The notes under the pieces: generated by a model
Told to the model about the DNA's origin: nothing
The model's input: only the letters and a program-made list of their open reading frames with translations
Database searches by the model: none
Translations under genes and position numbers: made by a program
Source: DASVTR01 sp033855775
Lineage (GTDB): Bacteria > Acidobacteriota > Blastocatellia > Pyrinomonadales > Pyrinomonadaceae
Reading direction: 5' to 3'
Length of the DNA: 64,000 nucleotides
Assembly: GCA_033855775.1 (NCBI GenBank)
Contig: JAWVFT010000140.1
Location: forward strand, 40,229 to 104,228
Shown: piece after piece, positions 43,551 through 51,945 of the stretch
Layout: each line of letters begins with the position of its first letter
How positions within the stretch are numbered: position 1 is the first letter of the stretch

Positions 43551-46127
43551 TCAACCTTTCCGCAACGGCGAGCGAAAGCGGCGCAGACGTAGGCTGTTGG
43601 TGACGACCGAGACGCTCGATAGAGACATCGCCGCGCTGGCGATGACGGGCGAGAGCAGCCAGCCCGTCAGCGGATAAAGCAGGCCAGCCGCGACGGGAAT
43701 GCCGACGATGTTATAGATGAAAGCCCAGAATAGATTTTGACGAATCGTGCGCATGGTTGAGCGCGAGAGCGCGATGGCCGTCACGACGCCGCGCAAGTCG
43801 CCCTTGATAAGCGTGATGTCCGAAGCTTCAATCGCCACGTCCGTGCCGGTTCCGATGCTGATGCCGACATCGCTTTGCGCGAGAGCGGGCGCGTCGTTGA
43901 TGCCGTCGCCGACCATCCCGACGACGCGCTTCTCCTCCTGCAATCTTTTTATCGCCGCCACCTTTCCTTCCGGCAAGACTTCGGCCAGCACTCGCTTGAT
44001 GCCGACTTCGGCGGCGACCGCTTCGGCCGTCTGGCGGCTGTCGCCCGTCAGCATCACAACTTCAAGGCCGAGGTGCTGCATCGCCGCGACCGCTTCCTTC
44101 GCCTCCGGCTTCAACTCGTCCGCGACGCTCAACAAGCCCGCGAAGCGTCCGTCGAGCGCGGCATACATGGGCGTCTGCCCGCGCTCAGCCATCGCCACGG
44201 CGCGCTCCGCGTAGCCGTCAACAACAATCTCGCGCTCGCGCATCAGCTTCAGATTGCCGACCAGCAATTGATGCCCTTCGACTTCGGCTTCGATGCCGTG
44301 ACCGGCGAGCGCGCGAAAGCTCTCGGCATCGGTTAATTGAAGACCGCGCGCCTGAGCGGCGCGGACAATCGCTTCGCCCAAAGGATGCTCGCTGCCGCGC
44401 TCAGCCGAAGCCGCCAGCCGCAACAACTCGTCTTCAATCGCCGCGCCTTCATCATTCGTCAACACGTCAATCAACGCGGGCTCGCCGCGCGTTATCGTGC
44501 CGGTCTTATCAAGCACGATGGTGTCCAGCTTATGCGCCGTCTCAAGGCTCTCGCCGCCCTTAATCAAGACGCCGTTCTCCGCGCCCTTGCCTGTCCCGAC
44601 GAGAATCGCCGTCGGCGTCGCCAGACCGAGCGCGCAAGGGCAGGCGATAATCAACACCGAGACGAAATTGACCAGGGCCATCGTGAAGCGCACGGGCGCG
44701 GGCGCGGCGACGAACCAGACGGCGAAGGTGGCGATAGCGATGCAAATAACGATGGGCGTGAAGATGCCGCTGATGACATCAGCCGCGCGGGCAATCGGAG
44801 CCTTCGAGCCTTGCGCGTCCTGCACCAGCCCGACAATCTGTTGCAGCGCAGTCTCCTTGCCCACCTTCGTCGCCCTGAACTTGAACGCGCCCGTCCTGTT
44901 CATCGTCGCCCCGAACACTTCATCGCCCGCGCTCTTTTCGACAGGCAAACTCTCGCCCGTCAGCATCGACTCGTCAACGGCTGACTCGCCCTGCATGACA
45001 ACGCCGTCAACCGGAATCTTCTCGCCCGGTCTGACGACGACGACATCATTCGTCAAGACTTCTTCGACCGCTATCTCGACCTCCGCGCCCATGCGTTCGA
45101 CGCGCGCCGTCTTCGGCTGCAACTTCATCAAGCGACGAATCGCATCGCTCGTCTGTCCCTTCGCGCGCGATTCCAGCAGGCGACCGAGCAGGATAAGCGC
45201 GATGATGACGCCCGCCGCCTCGAAGTAGACCGGAGCCATCATGGCTTGCGCCGTCGTCGCCGCTTGCATGCCCGCCATGCTCTGCATGTTGTTCGTCGCG
45301 GCTGCCGCGCCGCCTGCGGCGAAGAAGCCGGGCGCGACGGTGGCGGCAATCGAGTAGAGATAAGCTGCGCCCGTGCCAATCGCAATCAGCGTGTTCATGT
45401 CAGCCGCGCGATGACGAAAGGCGACCCACGCGCCGCGATAGAATTGCCAGCCGGAATAGAAAACGATGGGCGTCGTCAAAGCGAGTTGCAGCCAGTTGAC
45501 GCCCGCGAAGTTGAGAAACTCTACGCGGCCATGCGACATCGCTATGAAGAGCACAGGCGCGGAGAGCGCAGCCGCCAGCCAGAATTTTCGTCGTAGCTCT
45601 TGAAACTCCGCGGCGCGCGCCGCGTCCTCTGCGTCTTCCGCAGACGAGCCGCCGCCCGACGGAATCTCGCGCACGCGATAGCCTAACTCTTCGATGGCCT
45701 GACGCAATGAAGCAATATCCACCGCGCCCGGCAAATATTCGACGAGCGCTTCCATCGTCGAAAGATTGAACGACGCGCCGATGACGCCGCGCATTCGCTG
45801 CAAGCGTTGCTCAAGTTGCTGGCTCGTGCCTGACGGTCTGGCCGAATCGTTAACGACGAAAACGGCGCGAGCCGTCCGCGCAGTGTCGTAGCCGACTTCC
45901 TTCACCGCGCCGATGAGTTGCCGCACGCCCGTGGCTTGCGGGTCGTATTCGACGGTCGCGCGCGAGGTCGCAAAGTTGACGCCGGCTTGTTTGACGCCGG
46001 AAACTTTCTTCAGCTTGCGCTCGATGCGTCGCGCGCAGGCGGCGCACGTCATCCCGGTTATCGGCAACTCGACGCGCTCGCCCGCTTCGCTCTGCGCTTC
46101 CGTCTTCATTCGATAATTCGTTGTCAT
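43551..46127 (-). CDS. copA: Copper-exporting P1B-type ATPase CopA
   Basis: CopA pumps Cu(I) out of the cytosol. The 858-residue protein has a first heavy-metal-associated domain with MTCAACARR (Cys 28 and 31). A second HMA-like fold at about 87-155 (LEQRLQRMRGVIGASFNLST) has lost its CxxC. Eight transmembrane helices include the CPC ion-binding motif in VLIIACPCALGLATPTA. Further motifs are TGES (actuator), DKTGT (phosphorylated Asp), SEHPLG (P1B-specific HP) and GDGINDAPAL. A Met-rich loop lies between two early helices (NNMQSMAGM, then AQAMM). It lies 12 bases after the ATP-grasp gene and just before the cupredoxin gene. Confidence 0.96.
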   Translation of the reverse strand: MTTNYRMKTEAQSEAGERVELPITGMTCAACARRIERKLKKVSGVKQAGVNFATSRATVEYDPQATGVRQLIGAVKEVGYDTARTARAVFVVNDSARPSGTSQQLEQRLQRMRGVIGASFNLSTMEALVEYLPGAVDIASLRQAIEELGYRVREIPSGGGSSAEDAEDAARAAEFQELRRKFWLAAALSAPVLFIAMSHGRVEFLNFAGVNWLQLALTTPIVFYSGWQFYRGAWVAFRHRAADMNTLIAIGTGAAYLYSIAATVAPGFFAAGGAAAATNNMQSMAGMQAATTAQAMMAPVYFEAAGVIIALILLGRLLESRAKGQTSDAIRRLMKLQPKTARVERMGAEVEIAVEEVLTNDVVVVRPGEKIPVDGVVMQGESAVDESMLTGESLPVEKSAGDEVFGATMNRTGAFKFRATKVGKETALQQIVGLVQDAQGSKAPIARAADVISGIFTPIVICIAIATFAVWFVAAPAPVRFTMALVNFVSVLIIACPCALGLATPTAILVGTGKGAENGVLIKGGESLETAHKLDTIVLDKTGTITRGEPALIDVLTNDEGAAIEDELLRLAASAERGSEHPLGEAIVRAAQARGLQLTDAESFRALAGHGIEAEVEGHQLLVGNLKLMREREIVVDGYAERAVAMAERGQTPMYAALDGRFAGLLSVADELKPEAKEAVAAMQHLGLEVVMLTGDSRQTAEAVAAEVGIKRVLAEVLPEGKVAAIKRLQEEKRVVGMVGDGINDAPALAQSDVGISIGTGTDVAIEASDITLIKGDLRGVVTAIALSRSTMRTIRQNLFWAFIYNIVGIPVAAGLLYPLTGWLLSPVIASAAMSLSSVSVVTNSLRLRRFRSPLRKG

Positions 46128-46139
46128 GAAAGTCTGGCT

Positions 46140-47354
46140 CTAGCTCATCGCTCTTTCCGGCAGCGGGTAAGTGACGCAGAAATCTTCATTGAAGCGGCGC
46201 GTGTAGTCGTCCAGCAATTGCTCGACGCGCGCAGGGTCAGGCGATTGGATAATCAGCCCCGCGTGATAACGCTTGCTCAAGCGCCAGACGATTTCCGCAT
46301 CGTTGTAGGCAGCCGTGTCGGGGCATTCCTGACGGGCCAGCGAGACGAGCAATCCGGCGTAGTCGTTGCGCTGCGGCGGCAGTTCATACTCCGACTCGCC
46401 GCGCTTGATTTCAACCTTGGCCCACTCGGCCCAGAGGTTGACGCCGGTCGCGGCTTCGACGAGTTCGACGATGTTCGCGCCGCCGACGCGCGCCGAAGTT
46501 TCCAGAAAGTAGAAACGCCCGTCGTCGCGCCCCTTGATGAACTCTGTGTGCGAGACTCCGCGAAGGAGTCCGAACGCGCCGAGGACTTCGCGGTTGAGGG
46601 CGAGCAAAGCCTGCTCGTCATCAGAGCCGCGCTGGACGGTCGCGGTCGTGAAGACGCCGCCGCCGTGCGCCACGTCGAGCGGCGGCTGGCCGTACTTGTT
46701 GGCGATGGCGAAGACAATCTCGCGGTCGTTGACGATTGAATCGACGTGATAGATTTCGCCCGGCACATAGCGTTCGACGACGTAATAAGATTGACGGTCG
46801 CTGAGGTCTTCGACCGCCTCCCAAAATTCGTCCGCCGTGCTGATGCGCTTGATGCCCGTGGCCGAAGCCTCGAAGCGCGGCTTGATGAGCCACGGCGGCG
46901 AGATGCGCGAGAGATAATCGTGCAGCGTTTCGTAGTTGAGGACGTGCTCAAATTCCGGCACGTGAATGCCCGCCTCGCGCGCTCGCAGGCGCATCGCCAG
47001 CTTGTCGCGGAAATAGCGCGTCGTCGTCTCGCCCATGCCGGGAACGCGCAGATGCTCGCGCAGGGCGGCTGCCGTCTCAAGGTCGAAATCGTCGAGCGCG
47101 ACGATGCGGTCAATCATCTCCTTGCGCGCCAGAAAGCTGACGCCCTTGATGACATCTGCGAGATTCCATTTCTTGTTCTGGTCTGGGATGAGAAAAATCT
47201 CGTCCAGGCTCTCGCGCGGCCAGTCAACGTCGGCGATGCTGTTTGAAGTCAGGAGAATGACGCGACAATTCTGTCTCTTGCACTCGCGTAGAAACTCCGC
47301 GCCCTTTTCATAACTGGCTAGGCAAAGGATGGTGACGGGTCTTGAATTGGCCAT
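46140..47354 (-). CDS. ATP-grasp domain protein, substrate unknown
   Basis: ATP-grasp enzymes join a carboxylate to an amine, thiol or similar group through an acyl-phosphate. The 404-residue protein has an N-terminal Rossmann-like pre-ATP-grasp domain (VTILCLASYEKGAEFLRECK). The ATP-grasp fold runs at about 115-320: PWLIKPRFEASATGIKRIS (ATP-binding Lys), YVVERYVPGEIYHVDSIV, and GRFYFLETSARVGGANIVEL with metal-binding Glu and Asn. It most resembles carbamoyl-phosphate-synthase-like and biotin-carboxylase-like members, often involved in peptide or cofactor ligation. It heads the operon with copA, although a link to copper is not evident. Confidence 0.82.
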   Translation of the reverse strand: MANSRPVTILCLASYEKGAEFLRECKRQNCRVILLTSNSIADVDWPRESLDEIFLIPDQNKKWNLADVIKGVSFLARKEMIDRIVALDDFDLETAAALREHLRVPGMGETTTRYFRDKLAMRLRAREAGIHVPEFEHVLNYETLHDYLSRISPPWLIKPRFEASATGIKRISTADEFWEAVEDLSDRQSYYVVERYVPGEIYHVDSIVNDREIVFAIANKYGQPPLDVAHGGGVFTTATVQRGSDDEQALLALNREVLGAFGLLRGVSHTEFIKGRDDGRFYFLETSARVGGANIVELVEAATGVNLWAEWAKVEIKRGESEYELPPQRNDYAGLLVSLARQECPDTAAYNDAEIVWRLSKRYHAGLIIQSPDPARVEQLLDDYTRRFNEDFCVTYPLPERAMS

Positions 47355-47475
47355 AAGAAATCGAGTCCTTTGTGACAGACGTGTCCAAACCCCAAATTGC
47401 GCAGAGGCATGTTATATTCTAAATCCATCGAGGCAGTTTTAGTAAATACTAGCGGGAGACGAGGACGCGCAGCGC

Positions 47476-48015
47476 ATGACACCTTCAAGGGGCAAGACCA
47501 TCTGTTTTATAGACAACGCAAACATTTTTCACGGCCAGCAGGACAACGGCTGGCGGATTGACTGGCAGAAGTTCAACCGCTTTCTGGAACGCGACGGCGA
47601 AGTCTGGCAGACCTACTTCTTCGCTTCCGAACACGAGCCGCCGCTGCCCGCCGAGAGCAGCTTTTACCAGTTCCTCAAAGAGCAACTCCGATGGGAAGTC
47701 TCAATCTATCGTCTCGGATATAAGACGGTCGGTTGCCAGCATTGCGACCACACGCAGACGATGCCCGCCGAAAAGGGCGTCGATGTCGGCCTCGCCACCA
47801 AGATGCTGATGCTCGGCATTAATCAAGCTTACGAGACGGCGGTGCTGGTCGCCGGAGACCGTGATTATCTGGAGACAGTCAAGTTCGTCAAAGGTCTGGG
47901 CCTGCGCGTCGAGGTCATCGCGTGGCGCAACGCCATCTCAAACGAACTGGCCGCCGAATCTTCCGCGCCCGTCCTGTACCTCGACGCGCTTGAGAAAGAG
48001 TTGGCCAAAGATTGA
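47476..48015 (+). CDS. NYN-domain (LabA/DUF88-like) predicted ribonuclease
   Basis: NYN domains are PIN-fold nucleases acting on RNA. The 179-residue protein carries the three acidic clusters expected for the metal centre: FIDNANIF near residue 11, KGVDVGLATKM near 103 and VAGDRDYLETV near 127. A Cys/His-rich insert, GCQHCDHTQ, at about 92-100 could bind a metal. No C-terminal LOTUS or other RNA-binding domain follows, so this is a minimal form. It diverges from the ATP-grasp gene and ends in a strong terminator, so it is likely monocistronic. GGGAGACGAGG lies upstream. Confidence 0.88.
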   Translation: MTPSRGKTICFIDNANIFHGQQDNGWRIDWQKFNRFLERDGEVWQTYFFASEHEPPLPAESSFYQFLKEQLRWEVSIYRLGYKTVGCQHCDHTQTMPAEKGVDVGLATKMLMLGINQAYETAVLVAGDRDYLETVKFVKGLGLRVEVIAWRNAISNELAAESSAPVLYLDALEKELAKD

Positions 48016-48041
48016 CGGACGAGCTAAACGGATGCGTTCTT

Positions 48042-48088
48042 AAAATAAGATGAGCCACGCTTTTCTCAAGCGCGGCTCATCTTATTTT
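48042..48088. terminator. Strong terminator between the NYN gene and tRNA-Arg
   Basis: AAAATAAGATGAGCC (48042-48056) and GGCTCATCTTATTTT (48074-48088) form a perfect 15-bp stem with A/T tracts on both sides, so it can act in both directions. Confidence 0.92.
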
Positions 48089-48095
48089 CATCGGA

Positions 48096-48172
48096 TGGTA
48101 CACCCGGAAGGACTCAAACCTTCGACCTTCTGATCCGAAGTCAGACGCTCTATTCAACTGAGCTACGGGTGC
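48096..48172 (-). tRNA. tRNA-Arg (anticodon UCG), CCA encoded
   Basis: The minus strand folds as a complete cloverleaf. Acceptor GCACCCG pairs with CGGGTGT (one G-U). The D-arm is GCTC...GAGC, the anticodon stem TCTGA/TCAGA with loop CTTCGGA, and the T-loop TTTGAGT. Discriminator A is followed by an encoded CCA (plus-strand TGG at 48096-48098). The length is 77 nt including CCA. Confidence 0.95.
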
Positions 48173-48228
48173 AGAAGTTGACGCGCTCTTTTAAGCCAGC
48201 GCGAAGAATCTGCCGGACAAACTCGGCC

Positions 48229-48714
48229 TTACTTGGAGGCGGGCGCAGCCTCTTTCGGCTTGCTCGCTCCGCCCTGAAATTCGCGGCGAACGAAGCGGAC
48301 GAGTTCGTTAATCTGCTCCGGCTTGAGACGCTCTTTGAAAGCGGGCATGCCGTCGCCGCCGTTGTTAATCTTCCGCGCGAGTTGCTCGTCCGTGTGGTTG
48401 AGCGCGTGGCCTTCCTTGAGGCTCGGCACTTTCAATTTCTTGCCTTCAATCGTGACTGTGCCGCCGTCGCCCTGCTCGCCGTGGCAGACGGAGCAGACCT
48501 GCGCGTAAGTAGTCCGCGCGGCGGCCAGTTCGTCCGCGGGCGGCGTGTTGGTGTTGACGGCGGGCGTGGCCGGCTTGTTGTTGTTGGCGGCGTCTGTGTT
48601 CGCTGGCCGCGCGACGTTGGCCGTTTGATTGGCGGTGTTCGTCGTCTCGCCGCCGCAGGCGAGAGCAAACAACGCGAGGGCCGCAATGACAAACGAGAGC
48701 TTGACGAATTTCAT
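48229..48714 (-). CDS. c-type cytochrome, probable lipoprotein
   Basis: The 161-residue product starts at the ATG at 48714 (MKFVKLSFVIAALALFALAC). The longer frame runs back through repeat DNA and has no signal logic. Cys 20 after the hydrophobic stretch makes a probable lipid attachment site. A Thr/Asn/Ala-rich linker leads to one cytochrome c domain with CSVCHGEQGDGG (haem Cys near 74 and 77, His 78) and the distal Met probably in GDGMPAF. It follows the Rieske and cytochrome b-c genes in the same direction and is likely an electron carrier for that complex. Confidence 0.88.
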   Translation of the reverse strand: MKFVKLSFVIAALALFALACGGETTNTANQTANVARPANTDAANNNKPATPAVNTNTPPADELAAARTTYAQVCSVCHGEQGDGGTVTIEGKKLKVPSLKEGHALNHTDEQLARKINNGGDGMPAFKERLKPEQINELVRFVRREFQGGASKPKEAAPASK

Positions 48715-48800
48715 CTTCGATGACTCCAAAAACGTCTTCAAACTTATGGACGAGCGAATTGATTTAAGAGCGACCAGAGAGTATAAAGCATCGGGCAAGT

Positions 48801-48902
48801 AAGTCCAAAGTCTAAAGTCCAAAGTCGCGCTCTCTGACCTTAGGCTTTAGACTTTAGACTTCGGGCTTTAGACCTTGGACTTTGGACTTTAGACTTTGGA
48901 CT
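48801..48902 (+). repeat. GTCCAAAG hairpin repeat, copy 2, inside the cytochrome gene cluster
   Basis: A 25-base left arm at 48802-48826 (AGTCCAAAGTCTAAAGTCCA...) has a perfect reverse complement at 48878-48902. The variant word TCTAAAG is mirrored in the right arm. The last bases overlap the stop codon (TAG, read on the minus strand) of the cytochrome b-c gene. Confidence 0.92.
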
Positions 48903-50493
48903 ATCTTTTCTTAAGCGAGACGACCCATTCGGCGATAGCGCGTTTTTCATCTTCGGTCAGCTTGTCGGCGTAGGATTTCATCGGCGGTTGGATGCCGTAA
49001 GCTTCCGGGTTGTTGAGCAGGGCGATGATGTCTTCGACAGCGCGGCGCGGCTTGGCGTTGACGCCAATGAGGCGCGGGAAAGGCGACGCGCCCTGCCCGC
49101 GTGTGCCGTGGCAGGCGGAGCATTGCGTGACGTAAGCATCGGGCGGCATGGTCGAAGCGTTGACGTTAGGTAAAGCGTTGGCGTTCGGCGAAGACGAGTT
49201 GGAGGCGGGCGAGGCAGAAGCTTCTGGACGAGGCGAGGCTGAAACGTTCGCCGCGTCGCTTCGCCGCTTCGTCTCTGCGTCTGCGCTGTCCAGAGTTTCG
49301 TCAATGCCGGACTCGCTCGCTCGCGTTCGCAGCGGCGTGAATGGCGCGGCGCGAAAGGCCGCTTCTTCGGCTCTCTGGCGCGAGAGTTGGGCGCGGACGT
49401 TCGGGTCTGTCGCGTCCTTGACGTAGGCGACGATGGTCAGCGTTGTGAACAGCGCGAAGCCGAGCGCGAAGAGCGCGAAGCCTATGTCACGACGCGGGTG
49501 AACCAGCAGGCGACTGAGCGGCCTGTGCTTGAGAAAGGGAAGCGAGCCGAGCGCGAGCAGTATCAATCCGGGCAGGCCCACCGCGACAACCGAGCCGAAG
49601 CGTCCCGGCAAATACTTCAACATCTGAAAGAGCCACAGAAATTGCGCGCCGGGACGCGGCAGATAGCCGGGCGCCGCCGTGTCCGCCGCCGGGCCGAGCG
49701 GGGCGTAGTGGAGCCATGCGTAAAGCGAGAGCGCTAGAAAGACGACGCCCGCCGTGATGGCGTTGCGCGTTAGTTGGCGCGTGACGAATGATGCGAGCCG
49801 CCGCTCTTCCGAATCGGTCGGCAGCGGCGCGCGCCTGCGCAGCACGAAGAAGCGCGCCATCACGACGAAGAGAATCAGCGGCGGGATGATGAGCACGTGC
49901 AGGGCGAAGAAGCGAACGAGCGTGACGGCGGAAATCTCGTTGCTGCCGAGGAGCCACTTGCGCGCCATGTGGCCGACGAAGGGCAGCCCGCTGGCGACGC
50001 CTTCCGTCACGCGCGTGCCGAAGAAAGCCCGCGCATCCCACGGCAGCGAATAGCCCGTCGCTCCCGCTCCGAGAATGAGAGCCAGTAGCGCGACGCTCGC
50101 CAGCCAGCCGACGGGCCGCCGCCTGTAACTCGCGCGCCAGAACAACTGTGCCAGATGCAGAGCCAGGGCCAGCGTCAACCACTGCGACCCGTAATGATGA
50201 AGCGCGCGAAGCCATGAGCCGGCGGGCAAAACTTTCTCTATGTAGACGACGGTCGTGTGCGCGCTCTCGGCTGAAGGGACGTAGTAAAAGGCGAGCAGGA
50301 GGCCGGTGACGAGTTGCAGCACGAGCAGGACGGCAACTGCTCCGGCGGTCGTCCGCGCCCATGCCTCAAGGCCGCTCGCCGGATTGTCGACAATCGAGCG
50401 CTCAAAGTCTTCGAGCGTCGTCCAGCGCGAGAGCCAGTCCGATTCGAGCGGCGCGATTTGTTGAGCGTTCCTCTCCTTCTTTTCCTTGCTCAT
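48901..50493 (-). CDS. Cytochrome b fused to a C-terminal cytochrome c domain
   Basis: This is predicted to be the membrane core of a quinol:cytochrome c reductase. Residues 1 to about 370 form cytochrome b: four b6-like helices with haem His residues in ALHHYGSQWLTLALALHLAQ and further His in GHMARKW and FFALHVLIIPP. A subunit-IV-like part with about three more helices follows. A low-complexity Ala/Ser/Pro/Asn linker at about 400-445 precedes a cytochrome c domain (CSACHG, Cys 458 to His 462, then IQPPMKSYADKL). The full b plus c fusion differs from the usual separate b6, IV and c proteins. The start overlaps the Rieske stop by four bases. Confidence 0.92.
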   Translation of the reverse strand: MSKEKKERNAQQIAPLESDWLSRWTTLEDFERSIVDNPASGLEAWARTTAGAVAVLLVLQLVTGLLLAFYYVPSAESAHTTVVYIEKVLPAGSWLRALHHYGSQWLTLALALHLAQLFWRASYRRRPVGWLASVALLALILGAGATGYSLPWDARAFFGTRVTEGVASGLPFVGHMARKWLLGSNEISAVTLVRFFALHVLIIPPLILFVVMARFFVLRRRAPLPTDSEERRLASFVTRQLTRNAITAGVVFLALSLYAWLHYAPLGPAADTAAPGYLPRPGAQFLWLFQMLKYLPGRFGSVVAVGLPGLILLALGSLPFLKHRPLSRLLVHPRRDIGFALFALGFALFTTLTIVAYVKDATDPNVRAQLSRQRAEEAAFRAAPFTPLRTRASESGIDETLDSADAETKRRSDAANVSASPRPEASASPASNSSSPNANALPNVNASTMPPDAYVTQCSACHGTRGQGASPFPRLIGVNAKPRRAVEDIIALLNNPEAYGIQPPMKSYADKLTEDEKRAIAEWVVSLKKR

Positions 50494-51020
50494 TCGCGCA
50501 CCTGACGGTCTTCCGTGTTGTTAACGAAAAATTGATAACGGACTTGCAGCACGCCGTTCTCTTCGCGCGAGGGCAGCGGGTCTAATCCGCGACGTGACGG
50601 GCCGGAGAGACGCGCGCCGTCCGCGCCGAAGAAGCTATCGTGGCAAGGGCAGGCGAACTGGCTCATGTCGTCGCGCCAAACGACGTTGCAGCCTTCGTGC
50701 GGGCAGATGCTCGACAGCACTTGATGACTCTGCTGCGGCAGCACGTAGACGAAATGCTCTTCGAGCGTGCTGGCCCAACCCGCGTTATGCTCTGCGATGA
50801 CGCTGCGCATTACCGGGCGATTCCCGGTCAACTCGCCGACGGGCGCGACGTTAATCCACTTCGCTTCCTGCGTCGCGGATGAAGGCCGCAGGAACCGCAG
50901 CGCGGCGGTCGCAATGGCTCCGAACATCCCCGCAAAGATGCCGAGCGGAATGAGCAGCAGAAAATTTCTGCGCGCTTGATTGGGCGTGGCGGCGGCGGTC
51001 GTCTCTGTGTTGTGCTTCAT
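50490..51020 (-). CDS. Rieske [2Fe-2S] subunit
   Basis: The 176-residue protein carries electrons from quinol to cytochrome c in a bc-type complex. It has a short polar N-terminus with a twin-arginine-like RRNFLLLIPLG followed by one transmembrane helix (residues 17-43). The Rieske fold has cluster motifs SSICPHEGCNVVW and FACPCHDSFF, giving two Cys and two His ligands. The SGPSRRGLDPLP proline loop is also present. The four-base overlap with the cytochrome b-c gene indicates coupled translation. Confidence 0.95.
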   Translation of the reverse strand: MKHNTETTAAATPNQARRNFLLLIPLGIFAGMFGAIATAALRFLRPSSATQEAKWINVAPVGELTGNRPVMRSVIAEHNAGWASTLEEHFVYVLPQQSHQVLSSICPHEGCNVVWRDDMSQFACPCHDSFFGADGARLSGPSRRGLDPLPSREENGVLQVRYQFFVNNTEDRQVRE

Positions 51021-51170
51021 AATGTGCTGGAATTAGCATGGCCCGCCGCCCGCGTTTGCAATCTCGGAAGGTTGGCCGCAGAATAGTCTGAAATCTTAGT
51101 CGCGCATTTTATCCTACTCGACTAGATGTGCGCGACCCCTTCGATTTAGTTTGAGAGGTAAAAAGCCAAG

Positions 51171-51944
51171 ATGAGCACCGATAATACTCAGAACAATAGC
51201 GCGGGGCGCGGCTCACTGCGGTTGGCCCAGGCGTCCGAAGAAGATACCACTCCGAGGCCGAAATTGCCGCGCCAGTTTGTCAGCTTCACCTTTTACCGCG
51301 TCCGTCCCGAATGGCGCATGCTTGACGAAGCGACGCGCGACGCAGGCAAGCAGGAGTTCATCAACTCCGTCGAAGAATTCAACCGCGACTTAATGGTTCA
51401 CAGCTACTCGCTCGTCGGCCTGCGTCCCAACATAGAGTTTATGACGTGGCGCATCGGCTACGACCTGGACCCTTTGCAGGAGATGACGGCGCGGCTCAAT
51501 GGCACGGGCCTCGGTCGCTATCTGGAAGTCGCGCAATCGTTCCTCTCGATGACGAAGCGCTCGATGTACATAGACAAAGATAATCCTGAGCACGTCGAAG
51601 ACCGTCTCCATATCGTGCCGGGAAAATCCAAGTACCTCTTCGTCTACCCGTTCGTCAAGACGCGCCCTTGGTACGCGCTGCCGCCCGAACAGCGACAGGA
51701 CATGATGGACGAGCACATCCGCATCGGCTCCAAGTATCGCTCCGTCCGCCTGCACACGACCTACTCCTTCGGCCTCGACGACCAGGAGTTCGTCGTCGCC
51801 TTCGAGACGGATTACCCCTCAGACTTTCTAGACCTCGTGCAGGAACTGCGCGAGACGAAGGCCAGCGCCTTTACCCTGCGCGATACGCCGATGTTCACCT
51901 GCCGCCAGCGCTCGCTCGCCGAATGCTTGGAATCTCTTGGTTAA
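51171..51944 (+). CDS. Chlorite-dismutase-family haem protein (HemQ/ChdC-like)
   Basis: The family includes chlorite dismutases and the coproporphyrin haem decarboxylase ChdC of haem biosynthesis. The 257-residue protein has a polar N-terminal extension of about 30 residues, then two ferredoxin-like halves: FVSFTFYRVRPEWRMLD and KSKYLFVYPFVKTRPWYALP. The conserved block MMDEHIRIGSKYRSVRLH has the likely proximal His near 182, followed by SFGLDDQEFVVAFETD. The distal Arg diagnostic of true chlorite dismutase is not obvious. The length and motif spacing fit the HemQ-like branch better, so haem b synthesis is the more likely role. Confidence 0.86.
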   Translation: MSTDNTQNNSAGRGSLRLAQASEEDTTPRPKLPRQFVSFTFYRVRPEWRMLDEATRDAGKQEFINSVEEFNRDLMVHSYSLVGLRPNIEFMTWRIGYDLDPLQEMTARLNGTGLGRYLEVAQSFLSMTKRSMYIDKDNPEHVEDRLHIVPGKSKYLFVYPFVKTRPWYALPPEQRQDMMDEHIRIGSKYRSVRLHTTYSFGLDDQEFVVAFETDYPSDFLDLVQELRETKASAFTLRDTPMFTCRQRSLAECLESLG

Positions 51945-51945
51945 G

